Source: Brienomyrus brachyistius
Taxonomy: Eukaryota; Chordata; Actinopteri; Osteoglossiformes; Mormyridae
Reading direction: 5' to 3'
Length of the DNA stretch: 64,000 nt
Assembly: GCF_023856365.1 (NCBI RefSeq)
Contig: NC_064554.1
Location: forward strand, 8,795,001 to 8,859,000
The translations under genes and the position numbers were made by a program. Positions 1 to 12,437 of the stretch are shown here, piece by piece (within the stretch, counting starts at the first letter, position 1; every line of letters starts with the position of its first letter). The notes beneath the pieces are model-generated. The model was given only the letters and a program-made list of their open reading frames with translations, did no database searches and had not been told where the DNA came from.

Positions 1-204
1 CTCGACCTGCTGGGGGCTGAAAAAGCCTGATCTACACCAAGGCCTCCTTAAGTCATACCAACGTCAGCATGATAGCTGTTCTGTTGCGGTCCATTTGCAA
101 ACTCCCAGAAAGATAAAAACACTCTCTGGCGATGTGCTCACGATGAGCGTGCAGTCCCAACGCTCAGCAGCACCCGGAGGGCGGCGCCACATGGTCAAAC
201 CTAC

Positions 205-1724
205 CACTTGATCGCAGGCAGGCCTCATCATTCTGGCCAGCACATTCAGCAGGTCCTGCCTCTTCAGAAACTGCAAGAGGGCCGGAAGAGAACGTTTTAG
301 CTCAGGAAGGTCAAGCACTACTTGGGGAAGTGTGGTGCTGGAGACTCCAGGCTGGAGATGCCTGGTTAAACTGGGTAGCAACCGGTGAGTGCGGGAAATT
401 CCCTTGGGTCTTTGTTAGCAGGCCAGAGTGAGTGTGTGTATAGATATGACTGCATTTTCACAGCATGGAGGGAAGCAGCAGACAGGCCATGAGGAATGGG
501 GAAGCGGAGGTGGGGGCGGGAGGGGGGGGACCCTGCACCTTCAGCTGGATGAGCATGCCCTCGCAGCAGACACGGCCTGAGCACCACAGATTATAGATGT
601 GTTCATTCTCCTGGTTCAGCTTCCCTGTGCTCACTGCCTCCATGCTGGTCCCGTCGTCACCTGGGGGGTTCAAGAGCATTAAAGAGGAAAACAAACAAAC
701 AAACAAAACAAAAACAAACAAACAAACAAACAAAACCAAACAAAACCAAACAAACAAACAAAAACAAACAAACAAAAACAAACCACATACACTGGTCTAA
801 GGAAAAACTAACTAGCAATTATGAAAACCTTAGGCAAATTGGCCCCATTCACCATAATGACTCCCGTAAAGATCACACACATCTTTACTTTCTGTTGTCC
901 TATTAAGACAGGCGGTCTAACTAATTGCGCCTTTCCACTGCCACCAAGCACCGAGCGGTACCACAAACTGCTGGTTTTCCATTTTAATCTACGCGAGCTG
1001 TATCCGAGCTTTACCTGCACTGACTAGTGAGCAGCGACAAAAACGTGACCAACCCAAGCTGATTGTTACCACCATTTGATTGGTGAAAATGCACAGACAT
1101 GCCAATATTCTGTGCACGGATTATCTGAAGGGAAAAAGGGGCATATCCCATAAATTATTCATTATTGGTAGTACTGCACACAGCACAACTGATCAGAATG
1201 GATTCATAATGCAAATTTATGCACGTGAATGCTAATTCCTCTAGTGTTTGATACTAGCATTACACAGTGATTCTCAGAGATGTGCTAATTAGAAATCAGC
1301 TGTCACAACAATCGATTACTGCATGTATTGCTTTTAAAGGTGAGTGTGTATTTGCATACCAGTTACATGCATCCCTGCACATAATAAATTACGATGTACA
1401 TTATGTGGACAGTAAATACGTTCTCTGTCACTGTCGCTCTCCAAACCTCTTCGCAGTACGACTGAGGTGCGGCTTGCTTTCTGTATGCCAGTAAAAAAGC
1501 TCCATAACTTAATCTGCACCCTGTCTAGTTGCCCAGGGGGAAGTAAGACATTTCTGAAACCAAGTCTTGGCATGTATATATGACAAATGGCCCTTGCATC
1601 ACCATTTTTAATTCTGATATAATTTGGCATGTGAATGACACCTACGTTCAAGAGGGCAGAAGGTTTTTTTTAATGGGAAAAAAAACTATTTCTTTGAGAA
1701 ATAGTGTCTTTTGTACACTGTGGG

Positions 1725-1755
<31 letters not shown>

Positions 1756-3715
1756 CCTACAGCTCAGCTATGACTCGTTGGAAAGGCCAAAAATAGTACT
1801 TTTCATGGTACTTGTACATCGCTGCCAACTAGTCTTCCTGTACCTCCTATCCCATCACATGAGCCATTCTATAGAAAGTCAAAAAAAAGATGCCAGATGT
1901 TCTGTTCATGGTGACTTAAGTTTATGAAGTTTTTTCTGTTTCTATATTGTGCACAGGGTATTTAAAAAATAAACAGTTTTGGTAAACCTGGGATGGCCCT
2001 CCCCCCAAAACACTTTAGGTCAGGGCTATTCAGATCACAGTCCTCAAGGTCTGAGCCCTGCTGATTTTCCAGCCTTCCTTTACCTGTCAGCCAGGTGTGA
2101 AGCCTCTGGCCAATCAGAATCAGTAATTATTAAACTAACTACCTGGGAGAACTGAAAACAAGGCCTGGATTTGGAATTGAGGGTCAAATTTGAATAGGGG
2201 GGGGGGCGGGATTCAGGCTATTTTTATGAAATAAGAGGATTAAAATAGAGATTAGTATATCGTTTCAGTGATGTTTTTGTAAGTTCATAATCTTGTAACT
2301 CTTGAGTAAAGATGTGGGTCAGCCCTCGGATCACTCACCCACCAGGGCGAAGTTGCTCTCCAGCAGCTCTCGGTGCGAGTTGAACCAAGCCTGCGCCAGG
2401 CGGTGGTTCTTGTTCTTGCCGATGATGTAGTTCATGATGTAAGCGAGCAGCCCCGTCACCATGAGGATCTCCATGTAGTAGCTCTCCCAGCTGTTCTGCA
2501 GGTGGGCCGGGACCTGGGCGACGACGGCAGAGAATCCGGAATGCAAGCTGGCCAACACTGTGCATGAACCAGAACACGCGGCACAGCAGACAACTGACAG
2601 TAATGAGCTTCTATTGCGTGACTTGACCATAAACCACAGTACGTAAGATTCCCTCAAATCAGCTTCCCTAAATGACACAACTTATGGCCTTACCAACCCG
2701 AAATCGATATTTCGAATCGGACTAAGGCGGGAAGGTCCATAAACAGGAAAAAATAACTAGGTGACAGCAAAAGGCAGGGAAGGAATGATGACACGTGAGC
2801 TCCGTACGGTTAAGATGTTGATGGGGTCCTTGGAAGAGGGGTTGGTTTTTTCGAAGCCCTCAAACTCCTCTGTGTCGTACTTAATATCTTCATCCTACGG
2901 AAGGAGCAGAGAGAGCAGAGTCAGCCTTGGCCACACATGGCTCTCACTTCCAAAATGTGAGAAGCACGTAACACACGAAGCCCTGACTCGAATGCCAAAT
3001 TATTTCCTCCGGTTTTCTTTTCAGATGCTAGTTTTACATAAACGTGGCACATGTAAGAGTTTCAGGTTGATGCCAGGAAAGCGCCACCGATACAATGAAG
3101 CATTTCATTTAGAATTATTCTGGTATGACTCTAAGGCAAATTAAAGAGCCAGACCTGTCTGTCTCCCCAGTCTATGCCAAAAATAAACATCAAAAAGCTG
3201 AACAGAACCTTCAGCCAGCCCAGAGGCACACTGTGTTAAAACAACTGTATTTTTTTAAAGGCAAAAATTGTTGTGGTTACTAGCTTGACCACCACTAACT
3301 TCAGCAATGCTTCTCCCCATTTCTAAAGGAAAGTCCACCAATACTCTGTTAAGTATGAGGACCTGGTGACCTTCTAATGTGTTGCTGATGCACACCAGCT
3401 CAGACTCCATTATCTCACCGGCGTTTCGGCGTCCTCAAAGTCATCATGGGCGTCCTCCAGCTCCACCACAGCCTCGTCGTCCTCCTCGTCGCCAACGGAG
3501 GCGGTGGGCCGGGGACTGGGGGTCGAGTCCTCCTCCTCCTCCTCTTCCTCCTCTTCCTCCAGCACCCTGTCCTCACTCATGTCCTCAAACTCGGCAAAGT
3601 CATTGTCGTCAAACTCGGCCAGGTCCTCACCATCGTCAAAATCATCGTAGCGGCCGCAGCTGACAGGCACCACCAGAAGCAACAGTAGGGTCGGGATAAT
3701 GAGCACAAGTCGCAT
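205..3715 (-). CDS. ccdc47: CCDC47 (calumin), ER translocon-associated membrane protein; 5' five coding exons, 3' part beyond window
   Basis: Coding exons, 5' to 3' on the minus strand: 3715-3419, 2894-2808, 2513-2339, 660-539 and 270-205. All junctions are GT-AG with matching phases and give 249 residues. The next expected exon is not seen, so the gene is cut by the left edge. The start is the ATG at 3715; residues 1-20 form a leucine-rich signal peptide ([14 protein letters not shown]...). An acidic lumenal segment with a glutamate run (DNDFAEFED, then ten E) follows. Exon 3 opens [13 protein letters not shown] with the transmembrane segment after it, and later exons carry [20 protein letters not shown] and [17 protein letters not shown], all close to mammalian CCDC47. 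The family protein forms the PAT chaperone complex with Asterix and acts in multipass membrane protein biogenesis and ER calcium handling. Exon 1 is non-coding: an acceptor at 3724 leaves 8 nt of 5' UTR before the ATG. Confidence 0.95.
690..786. repeat. (AAAC)n-type simple repeat in ccdc47 intron
   Basis: A/C-only tract built from AAAC and AAAAC units, about 95 bp, starting 30 bp upstream of the acceptor of the ccdc47 exon at 539-660. On the sense strand it is a T-rich (GTTT)n run that lengthens the polypyrimidine-like region. Open frames across it are low-complexity artefacts. Confidence 0.9.
2027..2196. mobile_element. MITE-like repeat with imperfect terminal inverted repeats
   Basis: The left end reads GCTATTCAGATCACAGTCCT. 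The right end, reverse-complemented, begins CTATTCAAATTTGACCCTCA, and both ends then carry a CCTG..TTTTCC block. This is the shape of a short non-autonomous DNA element. It has no coding capacity. The family is not assigned and the exact ends are uncertain. Confidence 0.5.
2895..3418 (-). other. ccdc47 intron between exons 2808-2894 and 3419-3723
   Basis: A 524-nt intron with a GTGAGA donor at 3418 and a TAG acceptor at 2895. No additional feature recognised. Confidence 0.8.
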
Positions 3716-6003
3716 GACCAAATCTAGGGCAGAGGACAGGCAGAGTGACCTGGGGCTGAGGGCTACTACAGTAAACCAAACAAAGCAGAGGGCTGCAAAA
3801 AAACAATTATTTTGGCATCAATTAATCAATATGATCAGTCGATCTGCTATTCGATTGGGCCAAAACACTGGGTTTAAAGGAAAGTGCAAATGCTTTATTT
3901 AAAAAAAAAAAAAACACGTGCACGAATTTTTAAATAACAGACGTGATAACATTTTTTAAACAGTGTAGAGAATCTATATTTAAAGTGACAAAGTGGCGCA
4001 GAAACAAAGATCTGCTGTCTACGTCATATTTAGCTTGTTAACAACTGTACTTTATATCGCATATATGGTTTTTTTGACGGTATTTCCGAAAGCTACGCTA
4101 TCCTGGCTAATTTTGTCCCCGAGATTCCAGAATTCCACGGTACATCGTACTGTCGTCAAAGCCCAGCGACAGCTTTAAAACTGTTCATAAACGTTTACCC
4201 ATATCACTACAGAGTTTTTTATCTGCAGAAATGTATCCGGCCCCTGCTGATGTGGTGAATATCATTGCTGTACATATGAGCCGCCTGCTACCATCTACTT
4301 CCACAGACAAACCCAGTTAACGGGAAACACTCCCAGAACTTTATGTAATGCTTGCAAGAACGTTCTTACTGTAATGCAAGAACTTGAGCAAAAAAAAAAT
4401 ATATATACTATAATAAATACCTCGTTGTCAGGCTCCTTGGTGTTGTGACTATTTGGTTTCATTATCCTTTGTGTCTTCTTCCGTTTTTAATGCAAGGTGG
4501 AATTTTGTTTGATTTAGGAAGTTAGATGACATGTTTGATACTTTCCTTTTTTCTATAAATTTAATTAATTTTAATATGTTAATACGACTCTATACTCCCT
4601 ATTTTGTCATCTTAATCCTTTGCATGAACGTGTTTAAAAAAAATACAAAAGATTAAAAAAAAGTTCATTTCCATGTTTTACATTTTAACAAATGCTCTGT
4701 CAATCACAGCACAATAACATTACTACCTGAACATCCTTTTAGCATAATTAATGTTGAAAAATATTGTTTTACAATGTAATACATAATTTTTCTAAAAGAC
4801 ACACTACCAATGCACTGTCCAATCTTGAACCCATGACATTTGGTGTGTAAAGCAGCAGTGTTACCCGCTGTCCAACCATGTCCTTCATTTGCTTCCATAT
4901 TATTAGTCTTAGTTGTAATTGTGGGACAACGTTAAGAGAAGATCGCTAGCATGCAGAAGACCTCTGTCTCTTCAAGAAGTATTTCACCCTTTACAGGCTA
5001 GACTTGATTAACCAAACAGAAATGTACACTTGAGTCTTTTTGTTACTTCAGGTTACAGTATCCGTTGTTCTATTGCGATGTTACAATGTGATGCAATACG
5101 ATGCAACAGTAATGGACCCATAGTGACTGCTGGCATGACGAAGACCCGTGCAGTTCTATTTCGAACTATTGTGCGGTGTTAATCCGCCGATAAGCCGAAG
5201 GAGAGTAAGAGGGGTAATGAGTAAGAGGGCATCCTGTTGTGTTTTTAATAACTCCTATCCCTCTGATCTGCCCTCAAATGTCATTCGGGCCTGCGCATGC
5301 GTACAAGCGAATGGGGATGCACTAAGGAAATACTAGCAGCGTTTAACTGTACCTTAAAACTAGCGTGCACCATTACTGTGTTACGGTCGTATGAAATATG
5401 TTGCTGTGTTCTTTAATCGACCACGAAGCGATCCAATACTAGACAACGCCAATGGACAGTCAGACCGTCGATTCATATACAATTTCTGCGGAAATGAATA
5501 AAAGGGGAAACGACGATTTTTGACAGGCAAATTTGTCGGAATCGATTACTGATAAACACCGCAGATACAAAAAAGCGTATGGACATTTAACTGGTCGTCG
5601 CTGGCTCCGTGCCATCTAACGTGAACAACGCGATGGACATCACATTCAATCATCAATGTAAAGAATCCGATTTCATAATTTCCCATCCCGTGTGGTTTGT
5701 AGTAATAAAGTAAGTCCTAGGTACAGAACAGCCGTAAGCGGGGTGTTTAGTTACCCGTTTAAGAACGAAGAGAATGAGATTAGCTGGTTAACTAATACAG
5801 CTAATGTTACAATCTACCCTGTTTTACAATCATACAGTTATGGACTATAACTCGAGCTTCCGCAGCCTAAAATGAATATTTCCTACATGTCTTTCATACC
5901 TACTTCTTCCAGTAGATGACCCAGCCAGTACCCGTAACGTACCTAACCAGCTAACGTGATGACTAGTACAAATCTTGGCAGCTGCGTGATCTGCAGATTC
6001 TCG

Positions 6004-6088
6004 TGCGTCCGTACGTGCATACGGCTTTGCGTACGTCCGTACGTGCATGCGGCTGTTGCGTACGTGTTTGCGTACATACGTACGACGC
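6004..6088. repeat. CpG-rich short tandem repeat of TACGT-type palindromes
   Basis: Two consecutive units of 28-29 bp, each opening CGTCCGTACGTGCAT and closing TTGCGTA, are followed by a degenerate third (CGTGTTTGCGTACATACGTACG in part). Alternating purine-pyrimidine character and intact CpG stand out against the AT-rich surroundings. The tract lies between the two divergent genes. Confidence 0.75.
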
Positions 6089-6999
6089 CTGCATATAGTC
6101 TTTTTACAAATACGTGTTTAATTTTTCATACAGAAGTCATTATTGTGTATTCTCATCATTCATTTGCGCTCGCCGGACATGAAGCCTTTATGCAGTGTAC
6201 TAAAATTGTATGTTATGCATAAATGTCACAGTGTTTTTTGGATACTTGCTCTAACACTTTGCAAAGCGAATCAAAATAGTAATCAAAATCTGTTTCCCCA
6301 AATAATCGCCTAAATAGTGAAGGTTAAAAGAACCGGTCACATTAATCTTATACATAAGGGGAGTGTTTCGTTTTCTACCATGGATGATAAAATTGTATAG
6401 AATGATAAAGGCCAAATCACAGGAATATGCTGGCAAAAACGATGATCCTTCGTTAAAAAGTGTCAAATTTTCTTGGAATAATACGTTGAAAAACACTTGA
6501 ATTCTGAACTCAGCAAGCGCTGGACCACGCCACGGTAATAAAAGCAATATATCGAAAAGAAAGCTTGGTAAAACCAGAAATCCGAAGGGCAGTGCCTAAA
6601 ATAACCACGCCGTTTGACGTAGCACGTAACTTATCCTCCATGTGTTTAAAGCTAAATATGCACAGCAAGAAAGCGGAGATGCAGTTATCTCCGTCCCACT
6701 GTGCCCTGCAGAACCGCTTGGACGAAGCGACACTGACTGCTCTTGTCACACGCATTAGGTGGCTGTCCATCGTACTGAGTGACAGTCCCAGAGCCCAATG
6801 AGGGCGCGGCAGCCCCGGGCCTCAGCGAATGGCGTCTCACTATGTCGCAGACACATGCGGCAGGCTTTTGTCTGCTGTGCACTGCCGTATCTAATTTGCT
6901 GTCAGGCGTGCTAAAAATACAAAAGGGATCTTCGTTTCTTTTACAAGTTTAGCACAGCGATAAGTGGATCACAAATAAAAATTTAAGGGTTGCGTTGGA

Positions 7000-7363
7000 C
7001 TAGAGGTGGAAGATCGTTCGCCTGGGAGAAAGAACAGGCCGAGGTCTCCGCCCAGCCGGCCACGCTTCGCCAGCGGCGCGCCCGGAGGGCCCAGGCGGCC
7101 GATCGCACCAATCGTTCGCTTTCCGGGCAACTGTCCGTCAGTGGCATGCCTCCGCTTCTCGGCTGTTAGCCCGGACGCTTGCCGCTGTTTCTGGATCTGT
7201 TTGCACTGGTCCCATCAAGTTCGGCGCCGTTTCTTTGTTCACGGCGACGACGTTTTGCGGACAGTCGTTAATCAGCGGCCTTGGCCGTAAGAGACCAGCA
7301 AGGACCATAATCCGCAGTTAGCCAATCTCTCTGGTCACTTAAAAGTCGCCGATCGCCGCGGCC
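7000..7363 (+). promoter_or_regulatory. GC-rich proximal promoter / 5' UTR region of dcaf7
   Basis: CpG-dense, TATA-less sequence directly upstream of the dcaf7 ATG at 7364, with blocks such as CCAGCGGCGCGCCC near 7070. The start-codon context is GCCGCGGCCATGTCG, a good Kozak match (purine at -3 is replaced by G of GCC, strong C-rich upstream). The transcription start itself cannot be placed. Confidence 0.6.
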
Positions 7364-9373
7364 ATGTCGCTCCACGGCAAGCGAAAGGAGATCTACAAGT
7401 ACGAGGCGCCATGGACTGTGTACGCCATGAATTGGAGCGTCCGGCCGGACAAGCGCTTCCGTCTGGCGCTGGGCAGCTTCGTGGAGGAGTACAACAACAA
7501 GGTAAGCCCATCTAGCTATAATAATAAGAAGAATATTAATAATACTTAATTATTCTTTATTTTGTTTGTCCGATAAAATAAATGTTCCTTGAATTGTTCG
7601 CTGGCCATCAGCTCGTCTAAATTATAGGGATGCAGGACAAGTCTTTGTTCCATAGGCATTTGGGATGTAGTCCCAGAAATGCAAAGAAACAGTAATTGGC
7701 GTATTATTAAGCGCCTCCGAGTCCCATTTTAATTAAGTTCTCCTAATAGGATCACGGTATTAATTTGTGTAGCGAGACTAATCAAATGGTGCTGCGAAAC
7801 CAGGGCAAGCTTCTTTTCTTCTAAACTATGGGAGTCCGGTTAGAGATGCAGAAAATGTGTGTCAACGTGTTTTAAATCAAAGCAGGAAAAAAATCAGTTT
7901 GTTTGGATTGCGAACCTATCCTGAGGCATTCAGGTTGACACCTGCTTACCTGTGTGGTTTTAGGTGCAGCTTGTGGGTTTGGAAGAGGAGAGCTCTGAGT
8001 TTGTATGCAGGAACACCTTCGATCACCCTTACCCCACCACAAAGATAATGTGGATCCCTGACACTAAGGGCGTCTACCCCGACCTGCTGGCTACCAGTGG
8101 CGACTACCTGCGTATCTGGAGGGTGAGGGTTTCACTCGGCACATTTGAATTTTGGTGCCGCTGTGTTTCCGGTAGATTCCATAGGTACTGAGTGTGCCTC
8201 CTTGTATCAGGTTGGTGACACAGAGACCCGGTTGGAGTGTCTTCTGAATAACAACAAGAACTCGGACTTCTGCGCCCCGCTTACCTCTTTCGACTGGAAC
8301 GAGGTGGATCCCAACTTGCTGGGTGAGTGCGTGACGCTGCGCCTTAGAGGTCAGCCCATGCCAGCACCACCCTTTTGGGTTTCACACACCCCCTTTTCCG
8401 TTTTGATCCTGTAGGTACGTCCAGCATAGACACCACCTGCACCATCTGGGGCCTGGAGACGGGCCAGGTCCTGGGCCGGGTGAACCTGGTCTCTGGTCAC
8501 GTGAAGACGCAGCTGATCGCCCACGATAAGGAGGTGTGTCCCAGAGGGGGGCGTGGCGGTTTCTGACTCTGTGTGTGAAGGTTCCGGGTTTAAGGTTCAT
8601 GAACTGACGCGGCGTGTCTGTGTAGGTGTATGACATCGCTTTCAGCCGCGCTGGTGGTGGCCGGGACATGTTTGCATCAGTGGGGGCAGATGGCTCGGTG
8701 CGCATGTTCGACCTCCGTCACCTCGAGCACAGCACCATCATCTATGAGGACCCCCAGCACCACCCCCTGCTGCGTCTCTGTTGGAACAAGCAGGACCCCA
8801 ACTACCTGGCCACCATGGCCATGGATGGCATGGAGGTTGGTCCCCCTCCCACTCATCACAAGTTTCCTGGTCTCAGTATCTCTGCCCCTGCCGACCCATC
8901 GGTGTCCGCTTCCACGTTTCAGGTGGTGATCTTGGACGTGCGTGTGCCTTGTACGCCAGTCGCGAGGCTCAACAACCACCGGGCGTGTGTTAATGGCATC
9001 GCGTGGGCGCCGCATTCTTCCTGCCATATCTGCACGGCAGGTGAGGCACATCTGTGTGACCCTACACCCCAAACCTGCCCTCTTGGTGTCATTGCCACAT
9101 GGCAATCTAGCCTTTTGGTCGAAATGGGTATGATGACAGTTCTGGCAAAATGGGCTTCCCTGCTGAGCTGTTTATTAATTACGTGCGCGTGTCTCACCAG
9201 CGGATGACCACCAGGCCCTGATCTGGGACATCCAGCAAATGCCCCGGGCCATCGAAGACCCCATCCTAGCCTACACTGCCGAGGGGGAGATCAACAATGT
9301 CCAGTGGGCCTCCACCCAGCCCGACTGGATTGCCATCTGTTACAACAACTGTCTGGAGATTCTGCGAGTCTAA
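7364..9373 (+). CDS. dcaf7: DCAF7 / WDR68 / HAN11, WD40-repeat scaffold protein, complete (342 aa)
   Basis: Seven coding exons: 7364-7501, 7964-8122, 8211-8322, 8415-8533, 8626-8835, 8923-9040 and 9201-9373 (stop TAA 9371-9373). All have GT-AG borders and compatible phases and sum to 1029 nt, exactly the 342 residues of vertebrate DCAF7. The N-terminus [20 protein letters not shown] and C-terminus [15 protein letters not shown] are essentially invariant in the family. WD-type strands are visible ([34 protein letters not shown]). The family binds DYRK1A/B and HIPK2, acts as a DDB1-CUL4 substrate-receptor type adaptor, and in zebrafish is needed for craniofacial patterning. Introns are short (88-462 nt). 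It is divergent from ccdc47 and convergent with kcnh6. There are no disruptions. Confidence 0.98.
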
Positions 9374-9890
9374 TCTCCTGGCCTGACACTGGGGGGGGGA
9401 TTCATAGGGGCTTGTGGTTCTGCAGCAGATGGTGGGGATTCTGAGCATATTAATTTTTTGTATGTGTATATATAGAGGCCTGAATGCCCTTAGATATTTT
9501 GTATGGCTGTTTATGTATTGAAGTTAAAAAGCTGTGTGTAGTTCCTGAACAACCGCTCCTGATGAGCGGCGTTAGGAAGCTGGATTTCAGATTCACCGTT
9601 ACCCATGATGCTTTGCCAGCAGGTCTGTTTGATCTGACCTGTGATGATGATTTCAGAGGAGCAGGGGGAAGATCTGTTGACCAGGCTCATATCGTCCCAA
9701 AGCTATGAAGTGAGACTCTGTTATATGTGGTATTAATGTTTCGTGTGATATTTTTCTATCCCTGGGGCATGAACTACAGTAAACAGGAGATAAAAGGAAA
9801 CTCTTAAATATTTTAGGTGCTGAATGCTTGTAAATGAAGGGATCACTGACATTTGTTACCCTCAGTACTGTTTTCAGGCTGTTAAGCTGT

Positions 9891-9896
9891 AATAAA
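9891..9896 (+). terminator. Proximal polyadenylation signal of dcaf7
   Basis: AATAAA 518 nt after the stop codon, giving a short 3' UTR form if used. Confidence 0.6.
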
Positions 9897-11053
9897 ACGG
9901 TCCCAGGTCTGACATTCATTCTCTCTGCACTCAAGCGTTAGAGGTGTTTCTACATTATTGTTAACCGTTGTCTAACCGTTGGTTGTGTTTGAGAGGAGTT
10001 CGTATCAACACTTACGTGCAAGTTCCACAGCTTGAACTGTTTATCGAACAATGTTTGCTTGAAACGGGGATGTTGGTCTGATCAGCCTGGAGACCAGATT
10101 TATTATTATTTTTTTGTTTTTTACTTGTATATCGTCCAAAATGTCAATGTTATTGAAACAAAATAGTTTAGGGTGATTGGTTCTTAACACACACGTAAAT
10201 AAGGTTTTGTGGAAAAGGTGTAAAAGGTGGGGTCATCTGCGGCCCCTGAGCGATGGCTATGCCAAGCTGGGAGTGTTTTGCTCCACCCCACCTGACTCGC
10301 GCCCCGGAGACTTTCTTAGGCTTGTCTCGGTCCATTTGGCTTCTGCTGAAATGGCCCCTGCATCTTGCATGGTGGATACCTCTACTTGTAGGCCAGGTTT
10401 TCTGGAAAGTGCAACCAACCCGGAAAGGAGTTGGAAATGACACAGACTCTCAGACTCATTGGTCTGTGAAATGGATGGAGCAGAAGCAGACAACACATTC
10501 CTTCCTGGTTCTGTGACAAAAGCGTACGTTTCCTAGCATGTTTGTATTAGAAGAAAAGTAGCATATAAATCTGTTCTTCATTAACTGAAGTCTTAATAGG
10601 GCTTGTTCCCAAGGGTATCTATTCCTTTTCCATAACACCTTTCATTATGACAGTGTGATCGGTTTTAGGGGTGACCACAAGTCACAGTTAATGTGAAGCA
10701 TTTCTCTATTAGGCAAGACAGCAGATTGGATAAATCTCCCTAGATGTGGAGGTAACAGTATCCTTTAATGTTACACATTAACAGTCTTGGTGTGATAAGC
10801 AGAACTGCCTGTGTTGATTGAGATTAACAGTGTATTGGGCGTGTCGATGGGAGGAGACGCTCTCGCTGAACCTTCAAGGATTTCACTAGACTACACGCCT
10901 ACCGTGTAGGGACACTGTCACACCGGGACGTGGCTCTGGGGTCTGCTGCCTTTGGCGACCTCTCGCCCCTGTTTCATATCGCAGGAGTATTTTGTGTGCG
11001 GCTGGGTGTGAATGATGTGCAGTGGATGCTAATTTGCAGCTTGTCTTTTCTTA

Positions 11054-11059
11054 AATAAA
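11054..11059 (+). terminator. Distal polyadenylation signal of dcaf7
   Basis: AATAAA followed by CTGTTTTCCTCTGTACATTG, a U/GU-rich downstream element. It is the last canonical plus-strand signal before the convergent kcnh6 3' end. Confidence 0.55.
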
Positions 11060-11060
11060 C

Positions 11061-12437
11061 TGTTTTCCTCTGTACATTGTCTTCCATGAATCCAGTGTCT
11101 TTCTTTAACAGTGTGATCTGACTTTAAATCCATTATGGTATTGATGGTAATTTAACGGGTATAGAACATAACAAAAAAAACCACTTGAGTACCTTACCAA
11201 AAGTGTAAACTACGCTGTAAATAATGACAGAACCTTCCATCGGGGACATAAGTGTGATTTAAAAGCAAATGTTTACAGCTTCCCTGCAGTATAGTCAGAA
11301 CTGGCTCACACAGTGTTGACATACTTGGAAAGCAGAACTAGGATGATTCACTAGCGGAGGTTACTAAGGACGGGCGACCTGTAAACACAACAGATTCGCG
11401 CCAGGAGTGAGCGGAACGGTGTGTTCTGTGATGGACTGGAACAGCCCTTTAAGCTGAAGGCGATCTGATCTGGGGATGAGAATAAAAGGTCATCCTCACG
11501 CCATCCAGCAGGCCCCCGATACTATGGTGCTGAGCAGCTCCTGGCAGTTAGAACTGCAGTAAAGATGGGCATCCCAGTTAGGGGCGCTGCTGTGACGTGC
11601 GAAAAGGCCGGCGTCGGCCTTGGGACACTCACACCAATCATTATCACCGTTTGCTTTGCTGTATTGAGTTATAAGTAAGCCAAAAATGTACTTGTGTTTT
11701 ACGAGACATTCTTAAACCTCACAAACGATAATGCTTCTGAGACAGGGGGTGCAAATGCCGTGTGTGGTGCCGTCAGTGACGATGAGGGCTTCAGGTGGCT
11801 AGTCTCGTGTGCTACACACTTCCCCACAGTGGTGTCTGTTGGCGCCAGCCGGGCGTGAAGAGGCTGAACGTATCCGCATCAAGACCCACGGGCCAAGGTA
11901 AGGCGGCCAACTCTAGTCGCCGAATCTGGATTCAATTTACAAGGGAAACACGTGTTTGAAATGATGGTTATTCACATGGAGGTATTGCCAACGTGTGCAT
12001 GTACGACACGCACATACGGACAGGCGCTCGCAGGGCTCAAACGTGTGCCTGAGCCAGTCTGTCAGGGTCGTGTGGGTGTTTCCCAGAATGCCGCATTCCG
12101 ATGGGCGACCCTGACAAACCCAGCTGGGCTGTTATTTTAACAACACGACCATCTGACAACATGGCTTAGGAGTCAAGGCCCCGACAGAGAGATGCGATGG
12201 GAACAGGTGCTGACGGCTAAGGAGCTGCTCTCCGTGCTTTTCGGGGAGGGGTGGTGCCTCCAGGCAGCCTGTCCTGGAGGGGGGGGGGAGACTACCATGT
12301 CTGCCTCCCCAGGGTTTCCTGCCTTAGCCTGAGGGACAGAGATGCTGCTGACACCTGCGAGGTGAGGTGGGGCCTGACTGGCAGATTTCAGTCTGGGGGA
12401 TGGGGGGGTACATGGATTGCTGGGAGAAGGGGGTACT
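11061..12437. other. Convergent intergenic gap between dcaf7 and kcnh6, includes kcnh6 3' UTR
   Basis: No gene is seen. The minus-strand 3' UTR of kcnh6 must lie here, but I find no canonical minus-strand AATAAA in the stretch, so its 3' end is unresolved. A 68-bp segment at 11277-11344 is repeated in kcnh6 intron 14. Confidence 0.6.
11277..11344. repeat. Direct repeat copy 1 of 2
   Basis: The segment opening CTTCCCTGCAGTATAGTCAG and ending GAAAGCAGAACTAGGA recurs at 13013-13081 in the same orientation with a handful of mismatches. There is no coding content. Confidence 0.85.

Larger units (their letters stand above)
661..2338 (-). other. ccdc47 intron (between exons 539-660 and 2339-2513)
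   Basis: A 1.7-kb intron. Besides the AAAC tract and the MITE-like element at 2027-2196 it contains a 25-bp poly(A) run near 1730-1755 and AT-rich unique-looking sequence. I see no coding exon in it. Confidence 0.8.
3724..7363. other. Divergent intergenic/promoter interval between ccdc47 and dcaf7
   Basis: The interval holds ccdc47 intron 1, its undetermined 5' non-coding exon, and the dcaf7 promoter. From 3.9 to 5.1 kb it is AT-rich. From about 5.1 kb CpG becomes frequent. An NRF-1-like palindrome (TGCGCATGCGTA) lies near 5292 and a CpG-rich mini-repeat at 6004-6088. No protein-coding exon was recognised. Confidence 0.7.
9374..11060 (+). other. Probable dcaf7 3' UTR
   Basis: No coding potential follows the dcaf7 stop. 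Two canonical AATAAA signals are present at 9891-9896 and 11054-11059, the second followed by a GT-rich stretch. A long 3' UTR with alternative polyadenylation is inferred, not proven. Confidence 0.55.

Noticed and set aside
3379..3688. Plus-strand Arg/Pro-rich open frames opposite ccdc47 exon 2
   Set aside because: Antisense shadows of the acidic ccdc47 coding exon.
8626..9207. 193-codon open frame as a separate gene
   Set aside because: It is dcaf7 exons 5 and 6 read through their introns.
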